From: Cupriavidus pampae
Lineage (GTDB): Bacteria; Pseudomonadota; Gammaproteobacteria; Burkholderiales; Burkholderiaceae
NCBI RefSeq assembly: GCF_914271485.1
Contig: NZ_CAJZAG010000011.1
Span: 186,001 to 250,000, forward strand
DNA: 64,000 nucleotides
Direction of reading: 5' to 3'
Of the stretch, positions 25,725 through 33,961 are shown one piece after another. The notes under the pieces are model-generated. The model saw nothing but the letters and a program-made list of their open reading frames with translations, was not told the DNA's origin and searched no databases. Positions within the stretch are counted from its first letter, which is position 1, and each line of letters opens with the position of its first letter. Position numbers and translations under genes: made by a program.

Positions 25725-28385
25725 ATGATGCCATCGCCCCCATCCTCCACGTTCGCTCTGCACGGCCGCACCTATCGATACCTCGATCTGAGTGCGCTAC
25801 CCGGCATGCATTGGTCTAACCTGCCCGTCGTCCTGCGTCTGCTCCTCGAAAATGTGGCGCGCAATATGGATGGCAACGAGCGTCAGCAAGCCATCGCGGC
25901 CATCGCAGCGTGGCTGGACACGGGCACCAGCGAGGCGGAAATCGAGTTCCAGCCGGGCCGCGTGCTGATGCACGACACCACGAGCACCCCCGCGCTGGTC
26001 GATATCGCCGCGATGCGCGATGCCCTGGCGGAAGCAGGCGCCGACCCCACTGCGCTGAGCCCCACGCTGCCGGTCGACGCCTCGGTCGATCACTCACTCG
26101 CGGTGGAAGTGTTTGCGCGCGGCGATGCGGCCAGCGAGAACCTGCGCATCGAATGCCGACGCAACGCGGAACGCTACAGCTTTCTGCGTTGGGCCTCGCG
26201 CGCGCTGCATGGTGTACGCATCCATCCGCCCGGCACGGGCATCATGCATACGATCAATCTCGAGCAGTTAGCCACGGTGGTGGCCACCGAGCAGCGCGAT
26301 GGCGAGACATGGGCGGTGCCGGACACGCTGATCGGCACCGACAGCCATACGCCGATGATCAATGGCATCGGTGTGCTGGGCTGGGGCGTGGGCGGACTCG
26401 AAGCGCAGACGGTGATGTTCGGCCTGCCCGTAATGCAGCGGATTCCGGACGTGGTTGGCGTGCGCCTGACACGCGCGCTGCCGCCTGGCACGTTGGCTAC
26501 CGATCTTGCGCTGGTCGTTACGCAACGTCTGCGCGCGCTTGGGATCTCTGGTGAGTTCGTCGAGTTCTTTGGACCCGGCGTAAGCACGCTGAGTGCCGGC
26601 GATCGCGCGGTGGTCGCCAATATGGCACCCGAGTATGGAGCGACCACCGGCTTCTTTCCGATCGACGCGCGCACGCTCGATTATCTGCGCACCACCGGCC
26701 GCGACGCGGCGCAGATCGCGCTGGTACGCGAGTATGCGCGGCGAACGGGCCTGTGGTTCGATCCCGAAGCCAACCCGCGCTATACGCGCGCGATCGAGAT
26801 CGACCTGTCCACGGTTGGCATGCACGTGGCCGGGCCGCGTCGGCCGCAGGATCTGCTGGCCTTTACGGATACCGCACGCGCGCTGAGCGCGCATCCGCTC
26901 GATGAGGCGAGCGCCAGCCATGCACGACCGGTGGCGATGCCGGCCTACCCAGTCGCCATTGCCGCGATCACGAGTTGCACCAACACTTCCGATCCCGCAC
27001 TGCTGATGGCCGCCGGCCTCGTCGCGCGCAAGGCGCGCGCGCGTGGCCTGACAGTTGCGCCGTGGATCAAGACCTCGCTCGCGCCCGGATCTCCCGCCGC
27101 ATCGCGCTATCTGGAACGCAGCGGACTGCTGAGCGATCTTGCCGCAATGGGCTTCGATATCGTCGGTTTCGGCTGCACCACCTGCATCGGCAACTCGGGG
27201 CCGCTGACGCCCGAGATTCGCGCGGTAGTGGCGCAACGCTCGGCGCGACCCGTGGCGATGCTGTCCGGCAATCGTAATTTCGCGGGCCGCATCCATCCGG
27301 ATCTCGACCTCGCTTTTATCATGTCGCCGCCGCTCGTGATCGCGTTCGCGCTGGCCGGCGATGCCGCGCGCGACCTGAGCCAGCAGCCGGTGCAGATCGC
27401 GCCCGATGGCAGCGAGGTGTATCTCGCCGATCTGTGGCCAACGTCCGAGGAAATCGCCACGGCGCTCGCGACCGGTGCCGACACTGACGACTATGCCGCA
27501 GCATTCGCCGAGGCCTCGCGCAATCCGGCGTGGGCCGCATTGCCTGCGTCCGGTACCCCGCGCTATCCGTGGCGGCCCGAGTCCACCACGCTGCGACGCC
27601 CGCCGTTCGCGGCCGTCGGCACCGCAGCCGATCCGCAATGGGGTTCGCAGCTCGGTGAGTACGCCGCGTGGCCGCTGCTCGTGCTCGGCGATGACGTCAC
27701 CACCGACCATATCTCGCCGGCCAGCGCAATTCCGCCGGATAGCTTCGTGGCGGACTTCCTCGTCGCTCGCGGCGACGATCGCGACGATCTGAACGTGTTT
27801 GCCTCGCGGCGTGGCAACTGGGAGGTGATGATGCGCGCTGCGTTCTATAACCGCACGCTCGTCAATCTGCTTCAGCCCGATGCGCCCACCGCGCATACCG
27901 TGCATGTGCCGAGCGGCGAGGTGCTGCCGATCTTCGAGGCGGCGCAACGCTATCGGCAGGATGATGCATCGGTGGTGCTGGTGGCGGGCGCGCGTTACGG
28001 CACCGGCTCGTCGCGCGACTGGGCCGCCAAGGGGCAGCGGCTGCTCGGTATCCGCGCGGTGCTGGCCACGAGCTTCGAGCGCATCCACCGCTCGAACCTG
28101 ATCGGCATGGGCATCCTGCCGTTGCGCATGCCTGCCGGTATCGATCCGCAGACCCTGGCGATCCAGCCCGGCGATCGCCTGCACGTGCACGCCGATGCGC
28201 GAACGCTTGTGCCACGCGGTACGATACCGGTCCGCATCGAGCGTGCAGATGGAAGCGTGGACGTCTTCGACGCCATCGCGGCTGTGGAGACGCGACGCGA
28301 AGTCGAGTTGTTGCGCCATGGCGGCGTGATTCCGTCGATTCTGCGGAAGACGCTCGCACAACAAGGTATCTCTGAATCGCCATGA
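25725..28385 (+). CDS. acnA: aconitate hydratase AcnA-type
   Basis: An 886-residue [4Fe-4S] enzyme converting citrate to isocitrate, or a close relative acting on a similar substrate. The cluster cysteines are in TSCTNTSD and GCTTCIGNSGPL. Active-site regions include GTDSHTPMINGIGVLGWGVGG, read as GTDSHTPMING then IGVLGWGVGG, SGNRNFAGRIHP, DDVTTDHISPA and ARYGTGSSRDWAAKG. Full length for AcnA. The ATG at 25725 is preferred though no strong ribosome site is seen. A GntR regulator overlaps its end by four bases, and no TCA genes are near, so this is probably a second, pathway-dedicated aconitase. Confidence 0.92.
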   Translation: MMPSPPSSTFALHGRTYRYLDLSALPGMHWSNLPVVLRLLLENVARNMDGNERQQAIAAIAAWLDTGTSEAEIEFQPGRVLMHDTTSTPALVDIAAMRDALAEAGADPTALSPTLPVDASVDHSLAVEVFARGDAASENLRIECRRNAERYSFLRWASRALHGVRIHPPGTGIMHTINLEQLATVVATEQRDGETWAVPDTLIGTDSHTPMINGIGVLGWGVGGLEAQTVMFGLPVMQRIPDVVGVRLTRALPPGTLATDLALVVTQRLRALGISGEFVEFFGPGVSTLSAGDRAVVANMAPEYGATTGFFPIDARTLDYLRTTGRDAAQIALVREYARRTGLWFDPEANPRYTRAIEIDLSTVGMHVAGPRRPQDLLAFTDTARALSAHPLDEASASHARPVAMPAYPVAIAAITSCTNTSDPALLMAAGLVARKARARGLTVAPWIKTSLAPGSPAASRYLERSGLLSDLAAMGFDIVGFGCTTCIGNSGPLTPEIRAVVAQRSARPVAMLSGNRNFAGRIHPDLDLAFIMSPPLVIAFALAGDAARDLSQQPVQIAPDGSEVYLADLWPTSEEIATALATGADTDDYAAAFAEASRNPAWAALPASGTPRYPWRPESTTLRRPPFAAVGTAADPQWGSQLGEYAAWPLLVLGDDVTTDHISPASAIPPDSFVADFLVARGDDRDDLNVFASRRGNWEVMMRAAFYNRTLVNLLQPDAPTAHTVHVPSGEVLPIFEAAQRYRQDDASVVLVAGARYGTGSSRDWAAKGQRLLGIRAVLATSFERIHRSNLIGMGILPLRMPAGIDPQTLAIQPGDRLHVHADARTLVPRGTIPVRIERADGSVDVFDAIAAVETRREVELLRHGGVIPSILRKTLAQQGISESP

Positions 28386-29266
28386 GCCAGGACCGGTCCA
28401 TCGCCGCACAGGTGGTTGCCCAGATCGTTGAATTGATCCACGCCGAACGCATGGCGGCTGGCACGCATCTGCCCGCGCAGATGCTGGCGGACCGCCTGCG
28501 GGTATCGCGCTCACCGGTCAACGAAGCGTTGGCACTGCTGCATGAAAAAGGCATCGTCACGCGCGAGAAGCATCGCGGCTTCTTTGTGGCGCAGCCGGTG
28601 AAGACGCTGAGCGCTGCGGAACCCGACGCCGTCACCACTGCTTATTTCCGGATCGCCGAGGATCTGCTCAACGGTGCGTTGCCAATGGAAGTGTCCGAAC
28701 AGGCCATGCGCACGCGCTACGCACTGACCGCCGCCCAGTTGAACGCGGTGTTGACACGTATCGCGCAGGAAGGCTGGGGCGAGCGCAAGCCCGGCTACGG
28801 CTGGCAATTTTCGACCATGCTGACCACGCCGGACTCGCTACTGCAGTCCTATCGCATGCGGCTCGCGCTCGAGCCTGCTGCCTTGCTCGAACCTGGCTAT
28901 CGGCTCGATGCGCGCACGCTCGCACGATTGCGCGCGGCCGAACAGCACCTGCTCGATGGCGGCATCGAGACCGACACCGCCGATCAACTACACGAACGCG
29001 GCGTGCGCTTTCACGAAGCACTGGTCGAGGCGTCCGGCAATGCGTTCTTTATCGATGCCATCCGGCGCGTCAACCGCGTGCGCCGCCTGCTGTCCTACCG
29101 CTCGATGCGCGACCGCGCGCGCTACGCCGCGCATGCCCGGCAGCATCTGCATATCCTCTCGCTGCTGGAAAGTGAACGCAACGAAGAAGCGGCGCAGGCG
29201 ATGCGCGCGCACCTCGAACACACGCTCGCCGCGCTCGCGCGCATCAGCGAGGTGCTGCGCGGCTGA
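28382..29266 (+). CDS. GntR-family regulator with apparent duplicated winged helix
   Basis: A 294-residue regulator. Residues 1-75 form a GntR winged helix (ADRLRVSRSPVNEALALLHE, wing GIVTREKHRGFFV). Residues 85-148 look like a second, diverged winged helix (AYFRIAEDLLNG, ALTAAQLNAVLTRIAQEGW, wing GYGWQFS). An FCD-type all-helical effector domain follows, with conserved LHERGVRFHEALVEASGN. The start overlaps the aconitase stop as ATGA, so regulator and enzyme are co-translated. It likely senses a carboxylate. Confidence 0.88.
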   Translation: MSQDRSIAAQVVAQIVELIHAERMAAGTHLPAQMLADRLRVSRSPVNEALALLHEKGIVTREKHRGFFVAQPVKTLSAAEPDAVTTAYFRIAEDLLNGALPMEVSEQAMRTRYALTAAQLNAVLTRIAQEGWGERKPGYGWQFSTMLTTPDSLLQSYRMRLALEPAALLEPGYRLDARTLARLRAAEQHLLDGGIETDTADQLHERGVRFHEALVEASGNAFFIDAIRRVNRVRRLLSYRSMRDRARYAAHARQHLHILSLLESERNEEAAQAMRAHLEHTLAALARISEVLRG

Positions 29267-29281
29267 CGCACTCTGCCAGCC

Positions 29282-30022
29282 TTACAACGTCCAACCGCCA
29301 TCGATCGTCAGGCTCGCACCGGTCACGAAGCGCGCATCGTCGCCGGCGAGGTATGACACCATCCCCGCGATCTCTGCCGGTTCCGCGACGCGCTTGAGCG
29401 GGCTCATGCCGGCCAGAATCTCGGTCGCACCCGCATTGATATCGGTGTCGGTCGGACCCGGCTGCACGTTGTTGACCGTGATGCCGCGCGGTGCCAGATC
29501 CAGCGCGATGCCCTTGACCATGCCAGCCACTGCGGTCTTGGTCATCTGATAGACACTGGAGCCCGGCGTACGCGTATGCAGCGCGACATTGCTGCCAATC
29601 GTAATCACGCGCGCGCCATCGCGCAGATGCGGCACCGCCGCCTGAATCGACAGGTACACGCCGCGCACGTTCACTGTCAGCATCTGGTCGAGGTCTTCGA
29701 GCTTGACCGCATCGACGGTCGCCATGCGGAAGATTCCGGCGTTCACCACGGTTACGCTCAGCGTGCCGAAGCGCGCCACCGCCTGTGCCACCGCATCGCG
29801 GATCGCGGTCGCATCGGCGCTATCGGCGCGAATCGCGAATGCCTCGCCACCGTCCGCAGCCACGCGATCGACAAGTGCCTGTGCCTTGTCCGGGCTCGAC
29901 ACGTAGGTGAATGCCACCGCGAAGCCATCCTTCGCGAGGCGGGCGACAGTCGCCGCGCCGATGCCGCGCGAACCACCGAAAACGAGTGCGGCCTTGCGTG
30001 CCGTGGAAGTTGTCTGTTGCAT
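29282..30022 (-). CDS. SDR family oxidoreductase (FabG-like)
   Basis: A 246-residue short-chain dehydrogenase with GGSRGIG near residue 17, NAG in VVNAGIF, catalytic Ser in IGSNVAL, and YQMTK as the Tyr/Lys pair. The C-terminus FVTGASLTIDGGWTL is standard. It lies downstream of a TetR gene on the same strand, with a 13-bp motif in the gap that recurs in the TetR promoter, so the TetR protein very likely controls it. This TetR-SDR pairing is common in electrophile or stress responses. Confidence 0.92.
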   Translation of the reverse strand: MQQTTSTARKAALVFGGSRGIGAATVARLAKDGFAVAFTYVSSPDKAQALVDRVAADGGEAFAIRADSADATAIRDAVAQAVARFGTLSVTVVNAGIFRMATVDAVKLEDLDQMLTVNVRGVYLSIQAAVPHLRDGARVITIGSNVALHTRTPGSSVYQMTKTAVAGMVKGIALDLAPRGITVNNVQPGPTDTDINAGATEILAGMSPLKRVAEPAEIAGMVSYLAGDDARFVTGASLTIDGGWTL

Positions 30023-30043
30023 TGCGATCTCCTTTTTTGATCG

Positions 30044-30056
30044 ATCAGTCCATAAC
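30044..30056 (-). promoter_or_regulatory. TetR motif copy upstream of the SDR gene
   Basis: ATCAGTCCATAAC on the + strand, 21 bases before the SDR start. The same 13 bases occur in reverse complement at 30716-30728 before the TetR gene. Confidence 0.6.
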
Positions 30057-30114
30057 TAGCCAAAAAAATATCGGGCACGTTCCCGACGGGGATGCCCGAC
30101 GCTTGAGTCTGCTT

Positions 30115-30699
30115 TCAGTGCGCCGCAAGCCGGCCGACGACAAAGTCCGTCAGCTTGCGCATATCCTTGACGCCCGCACCGGCCCGCGCCGCAACCTGGA
30201 AGCCAGTCATCGTGGTCTGGATGAACGCGGCCCCTTCGCCGGGCTCGATACTCGCATCGATCTCGCCACGGGTCTGCCCTTCGCGAATCCGCTCGGCAAT
30301 CCGCGCGCCGAGCGCTTGTGACACCTTCTGTGCAAGCTGACCCAGCTCGGCCTCGCTGGTACCGAATTCGCCCACCGCACTGACACCAAGACATCCGAGC
30401 GCGCGCAACGCATCATCCGACGGCACCAGCCCGTTCAGCAGATCACGGATGCCATCGAGCGGCGACGCGGGTCCATTGAGCCGCGTCAGATGCGCGCCGA
30501 GCATGTTCTGCTGATAGGTCTGCAACACCTCGAGATAGAGCTGCCACTTGTCGCCGAACGCGTTGTACATGCTCTGCCGGCCAATTCCCATGGCCTTGAG
30601 CAGATCGTCCGTGGACGTCGCGGCAAAGCCCTTCTGACGGAATAGCGTCATGGCACTGGTCAGCGCAGCATCGCGATCGAATTCTCTTGGTCTCACCAT
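30115..30699 (-). CDS. TetR-family repressor
   Basis: A 194-residue TetR regulator. The DNA-binding domain is MVRPREFDRDAALTSAMTLF and onward, with recognition helix STDDLLKAMGIGRQSMYNAF. The C-terminal domain contains GCLGVSAVGEFG, frequent in regulators of FabG-like reductases. ATG at 30699 is chosen as the natural TetR beginning. Its own promoter region carries an inverted repeat and the 13-base motif also found before the SDR gene at 29282. Confidence 0.9.
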   Translation of the reverse strand: MVRPREFDRDAALTSAMTLFRQKGFAATSTDDLLKAMGIGRQSMYNAFGDKWQLYLEVLQTYQQNMLGAHLTRLNGPASPLDGIRDLLNGLVPSDDALRALGCLGVSAVGEFGTSEAELGQLAQKVSQALGARIAERIREGQTRGEIDASIEPGEGAAFIQTTMTGFQVAARAGAGVKDMRKLTDFVVGRLAAH

Positions 30700-30713
30700 G
30701 GAGTGAAAGATAG

Positions 30714-30741
30714 TTGTTATGGACTGATGTGTCAATAACAA
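30714..30741 (-). promoter_or_regulatory. TetR operator upstream of the TetR gene
   Basis: A 7-base inverted repeat TTGTTAT (30714-30720) and ATAACAA (30735-30741). It includes GTTATGGACTGAT (30716-30728), the reverse complement of the motif at 30044-30056. Position immediately before the TetR start fits autorepression. Confidence 0.6.
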
Positions 30742-30757
30742 ATTTCGGGCCCGGTGA

Positions 30758-31708
30758 TCAATAGCCGCGCGCGGCCTCATACAGATCCGGAATCGGTGCC
30801 CCAGTTTCTGCCAGCCGGATCAGCGCGGCGGCGCGATGCGCGCGGTCGGTACGCGACGGCGTGGAGGCGCAATGCGGCGTGACCACGACGCTTGGGTGGG
30901 ACCAAAGCACTGAATCCTGTGGCAGGGGCTCGATGTCGAACACATCGAGCATGGCGGTGTGCAGGTGTCCTTCATCGAGCAGCGCGAGCAGATCCGCGGT
31001 GACCACATGCGCGGCTCGTCCGGCGTTGAGCAGGCTCGCGCCACGTGGCAGCAGCGACAACCGCGCACGATCGGGCAGCCCCACGGTGTCGGCGGTCTGT
31101 GGCAATAAGTTGACGACGATGTCGCACTGCGCGAGAAAGCCCGGCAGCTGCCCCATCCCGTGATACGTGGTGACGCCCTCGATCGTCTTGGCCGATCGCG
31201 ACCACCCCGAGGTCTGGAACCCTAGCGTCGCCAGATAGCGCGCCGCGTGCAGACCGAGCGCGCCCAGCCCCATCACGCCCACGCGCGTACGGCGCGCGAG
31301 TGGCATCTCGGGCGGAATGCGCCAGTGATGCTCGGCCTGCTGCCGCGCGATCGTGCGCATATCGCGCATCAGCATCAACGCGGCCATGCCGACGTACTCG
31401 GCCATGCCATCGCGTGTTTCGGGCAGGATCATGCGCGCCAGCGGCACGTGGCGCGGATAGTCGGGATCGGCCAGTACATGGTCCACGCCCGCGCCGGTAC
31501 TGATGACGAGGCGCAGGTTCGGAAACCTGGCGAGCGCGCCGGCCTCCGGCTCCCACACCAGTGCGTGCGTCACCGCCGCCGGCACGATCTCCGGGTCTCC
31601 CCACATCCGTACCTCAGCCTCGGGCAGCGCGTGCGCGAACGCGGCGCGCCACTCGGGCATGGCGGCGGCGCCGCCGGACTTCACTACGACAAGCAGGCGC
31701 GCGGGCAT
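30758..31708 (-). CDS. ghrA: glyoxylate/hydroxypyruvate reductase A-like 2-hydroxyacid dehydrogenase
   Basis: A 316-residue D-2-hydroxyacid dehydrogenase of the GhrA branch. GLGALG is the nucleotide-binding motif, and the catalytic residues appear in LLNAGRAAHV (Arg), FDIEPLP (Glu) and VVTPHCASTP (His). It is the last gene of the eight-gene operon that begins at 38501, only 6 bases after the binding-protein gene. In this setting it would remove the 2-oxoacid (for example glyoxylate or pyruvate) released by the dehydrogenase complex. Confidence 0.85.
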   Translation of the reverse strand: MPARLLVVVKSGGAAAMPEWRAAFAHALPEAEVRMWGDPEIVPAAVTHALVWEPEAGALARFPNLRLVISTGAGVDHVLADPDYPRHVPLARMILPETRDGMAEYVGMAALMLMRDMRTIARQQAEHHWRIPPEMPLARRTRVGVMGLGALGLHAARYLATLGFQTSGWSRSAKTIEGVTTYHGMGQLPGFLAQCDIVVNLLPQTADTVGLPDRARLSLLPRGASLLNAGRAAHVVTADLLALLDEGHLHTAMLDVFDIEPLPQDSVLWSHPSVVVTPHCASTPSRTDRAHRAAALIRLAETGAPIPDLYEAARGY

Positions 31709-31714
31709 CGTCGA

Positions 31715-32758
31715 TCAGCGCTCCACCTGACGGTTCCACTGGCGATCCCAGTTCGAACGGTTCTGGTTGATCTGTGCCCAGTCGACGGTGACCGCGGTCT
31801 TCAGGTACTCCTTCATCTGCGCGAGTTCCTGGCCGGCCTTGCCGGTCGCCGCCACATCGGTATTGGTCGGGTTGTAAGAGCCACCCTCGAGCGCGGCCTT
31901 CTGCGCATCGACACTCAGCAGGTACGCCGCCAGCTTCTGCGACAACTCCTGCTCGGTGTTGTTGGCGATCACGCATTGCGCAACCATCAGCACCACCGCG
32001 CCTTCCTTCGGCGGCGCATACGCGACGGGCAGACCGCGCGACTGGAAGATCGTGGTCATGCTGGGCGTGAACGGGAATACGGCGGCCTCACCCGACTGCA
32101 CCATCTCCGACAGCTTGGCGGAGTTGGACACGTACTCGAGCACGTTGGGGCCGACAGTCTGCGGCCATGCCTTGAAGCCCGGTTCCACGTTGCTCTCGTT
32201 GCCGCCGCGAATGCGATTCAGCATCAGAAAGCCGTGCAGCCCGAACGTCGACGACGGTATCGACTGGAACACGACCTTGCCCTTGTACTTCGGATCGCCA
32301 AGATCCTGCCAGCTGGTCGGCGGCGCCCACCCCTTCTCCTTGAAGATCTTGGTGTTGTAGCCGATGCCGGTCATGCTCATGGTCACACCGGTGGCCATAT
32401 CGTTCTCGATATGCGCCTGCGGGTAGAGCTTCTTGGTGTTCGTCGATGCAGGCTGCCGTTCGCACAGTCCCATGCGGATGGCGCGATACATCAGACCATC
32501 ATCCAGAAACATCAGGTGCAACTGCGGCTTGGCGCGCGCGGCCAGTGACTTGGCCAGAATATCGGAAGAGGTCCCCGGCACCACCACGATCTTCACATCA
32601 TTGGCCTTTTCGAAGGCCTTGAACACGTGCTCCGAGTAGGTCTTCTCCATCGCGCCGCCATTCATGCCGACGTACAGCGTGCGCGTGGCGGCCTGCGCGG
32701 TGACCATCCCGCAGCACAGCGCGGCAATCGCACCCAAACCGGTGAGGATGTGTTTCAT
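31715..32758 (-). CDS. PotD-like ABC transporter substrate-binding protein
   Basis: A 347-residue periplasmic receptor with a signal peptide cleaved after AQA near residue 23. The mature start TRTLYVGMNGGAMEKTYSEH and GIGYNTKIFKEKGWAPPTSWQ are typical of polyamine/opine/iron-type family 1 receptors. It belongs with the two permeases and the ATPase further upstream in the same operon, although three oxidoreductase genes lie between. Confidence 0.9.
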   Translation of the reverse strand: MKHILTGLGAIAALCCGMVTAQAATRTLYVGMNGGAMEKTYSEHVFKAFEKANDVKIVVVPGTSSDILAKSLAARAKPQLHLMFLDDGLMYRAIRMGLCERQPASTNTKKLYPQAHIENDMATGVTMSMTGIGYNTKIFKEKGWAPPTSWQDLGDPKYKGKVVFQSIPSSTFGLHGFLMLNRIRGGNESNVEPGFKAWPQTVGPNVLEYVSNSAKLSEMVQSGEAAVFPFTPSMTTIFQSRGLPVAYAPPKEGAVVLMVAQCVIANNTEQELSQKLAAYLLSVDAQKAALEGGSYNPTNTDVAATGKAGQELAQMKEYLKTAVTVDWAQINQNRSNWDRQWNRQVER

Positions 32759-32770
32759 CAGTGAGCTCCT

Positions 32771-33961
32771 TTATGTCGTGGTGGCCTTGCGGCTTTCGTT
32801 ATGCTGCGGTGATTGCGATTGCGTATGAGCGGTACTGGGTGGCGTGAAGCGACGCAGGTCGAAGGTGTCGATCGGTGTAGGCGTGCTGCCGTCGACCACG
32901 AGTTCAGCCAATACCTCTCCCGCTGCGGGGCCGATCTCGAAGCCGGCGCCCGAGAAGCCAAAGCCGTGGAACAGGCCCGGTGTACCCGGACTGGCACACA
33001 GCACCGGCTGCCGATCGGGCAGATAGCCCTCGATGCCGCTCCAGGTGCGAATGATCTGCGCATGTTCGAGTCGTGGCACCAGCGCGGCAAGGCTGCGCAT
33101 CTGGCGAAACAGCGCCGTGGTAGTGGAACGGATCGCATCGACGCCGGCCGCTCCGGGTTCCACGCGACCGCCACCGAAGACGACATTGCCGCGCGCGACC
33201 TGCCGGCAATAGATATCGCCGCCCTCGATGCCAAGGCTCAACGAGAGGAAGTACGGCATTGGCTCGGTCACCGCCATTGCCGGATGTCCCTGCGTGAGCG
33301 GCACGTTATCGCCAAAGCGCGCGGCCAGCGGCGCGGCCCATGCCCCCGCGCAGTTGAGCAGATGGTCCGCCTGCACGGTCAGGCCCGCGGCCGTGGTGGC
33401 ATGAAAGCCCGCGAGCGTGCGGCCGACTTCTACCACTTCCTCACGTTCGCGAATCACGGTACCCGCGTCGCGTGCCGCGCGGGCGAAGGCCGGCGCCACC
33501 AGACGCGGATTGGCCTGACCGTCCTCGGGGCTCAGCGACGCGCCCGCAAACCCTGCGCCAACCCACGGAAAGCGGGAGCGCAACTGCGCGGCGCCAATCA
33601 GTTCCAGTTCGAGACCGTATGCCGCGGCACCATCGCGATAGTGGACGAGCTTGTCGAAGTCCTCGGCGGTGCGCGCGAATTTCAGATGGCCGCTGCGCAC
33701 GTACTCGCCATCGGTGCCAAGCAGTGTGGGCAGATCCTGCCAGATACGATGCGCGCGCTGGGCCAGCGGCAATTGGCCGAATGCCCGCCCCTGCCGCCGC
33801 ACGCCGCCGAAGTTGATGCCGCTCGAGCGCGCACCGCACAGGTCGCGCTCCAGTAGCACGACGGATACACCGCGCCGACGCAAGGCGATCGCGGCCGAGG
33901 TGCCAACGATACCGCCGCCGATGATCAGGACGTCGGTCTTGAGCAATTCGCGCTCAGCCAT
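32771..33961 (-). CDS. FAD-dependent amino acid/opine oxidoreductase, catalytic subunit
   Basis: A 396-residue DAO-family flavoprotein. The FAD motif is LIIGGGIVGTSAA (GGGIVG 15-20) and the C-terminus has FHGFGFSGAGFEIGPAAGEV. It corresponds to the beta subunit of HcnABC/OoxAB-type heterotrimeric dehydrogenases, which oxidise glycine, opines, proline or other N-substituted amino acids. The start overlaps the FAD/NAD subunit by 8 bases, which supports a complex. Confidence 0.88.
   Translation of the reverse strand: MAERELLKTDVLIIGGGIVGTSAAIALRRRGVSVVLLERDLCGARSSGINFGGVRRQGRAFGQLPLAQRAHRIWQDLPTLLGTDGEYVRSGHLKFARTAEDFDKLVHYRDGAAAYGLELELIGAAQLRSRFPWVGAGFAGASLSPEDGQANPRLVAPAFARAARDAGTVIREREEVVEVGRTLAGFHATTAAGLTVQADHLLNCAGAWAAPLAARFGDNVPLTQGHPAMAVTEPMPYFLSLSLGIEGGDIYCRQVARGNVVFGGGRVEPGAAGVDAIRSTTTALFRQMRSLAALVPRLEHAQIIRTWSGIEGYLPDRQPVLCASPGTPGLFHGFGFSGAGFEIGPAAGEVLAELVVDGSTPTPIDTFDLRRFTPPSTAHTQSQSPQHNESRKATTT

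Noticed and set aside
26268..28514. A 748-codon open frame on the - strand
   Set aside because: Antisense to aconitase, which carries all expected active-site motifs.
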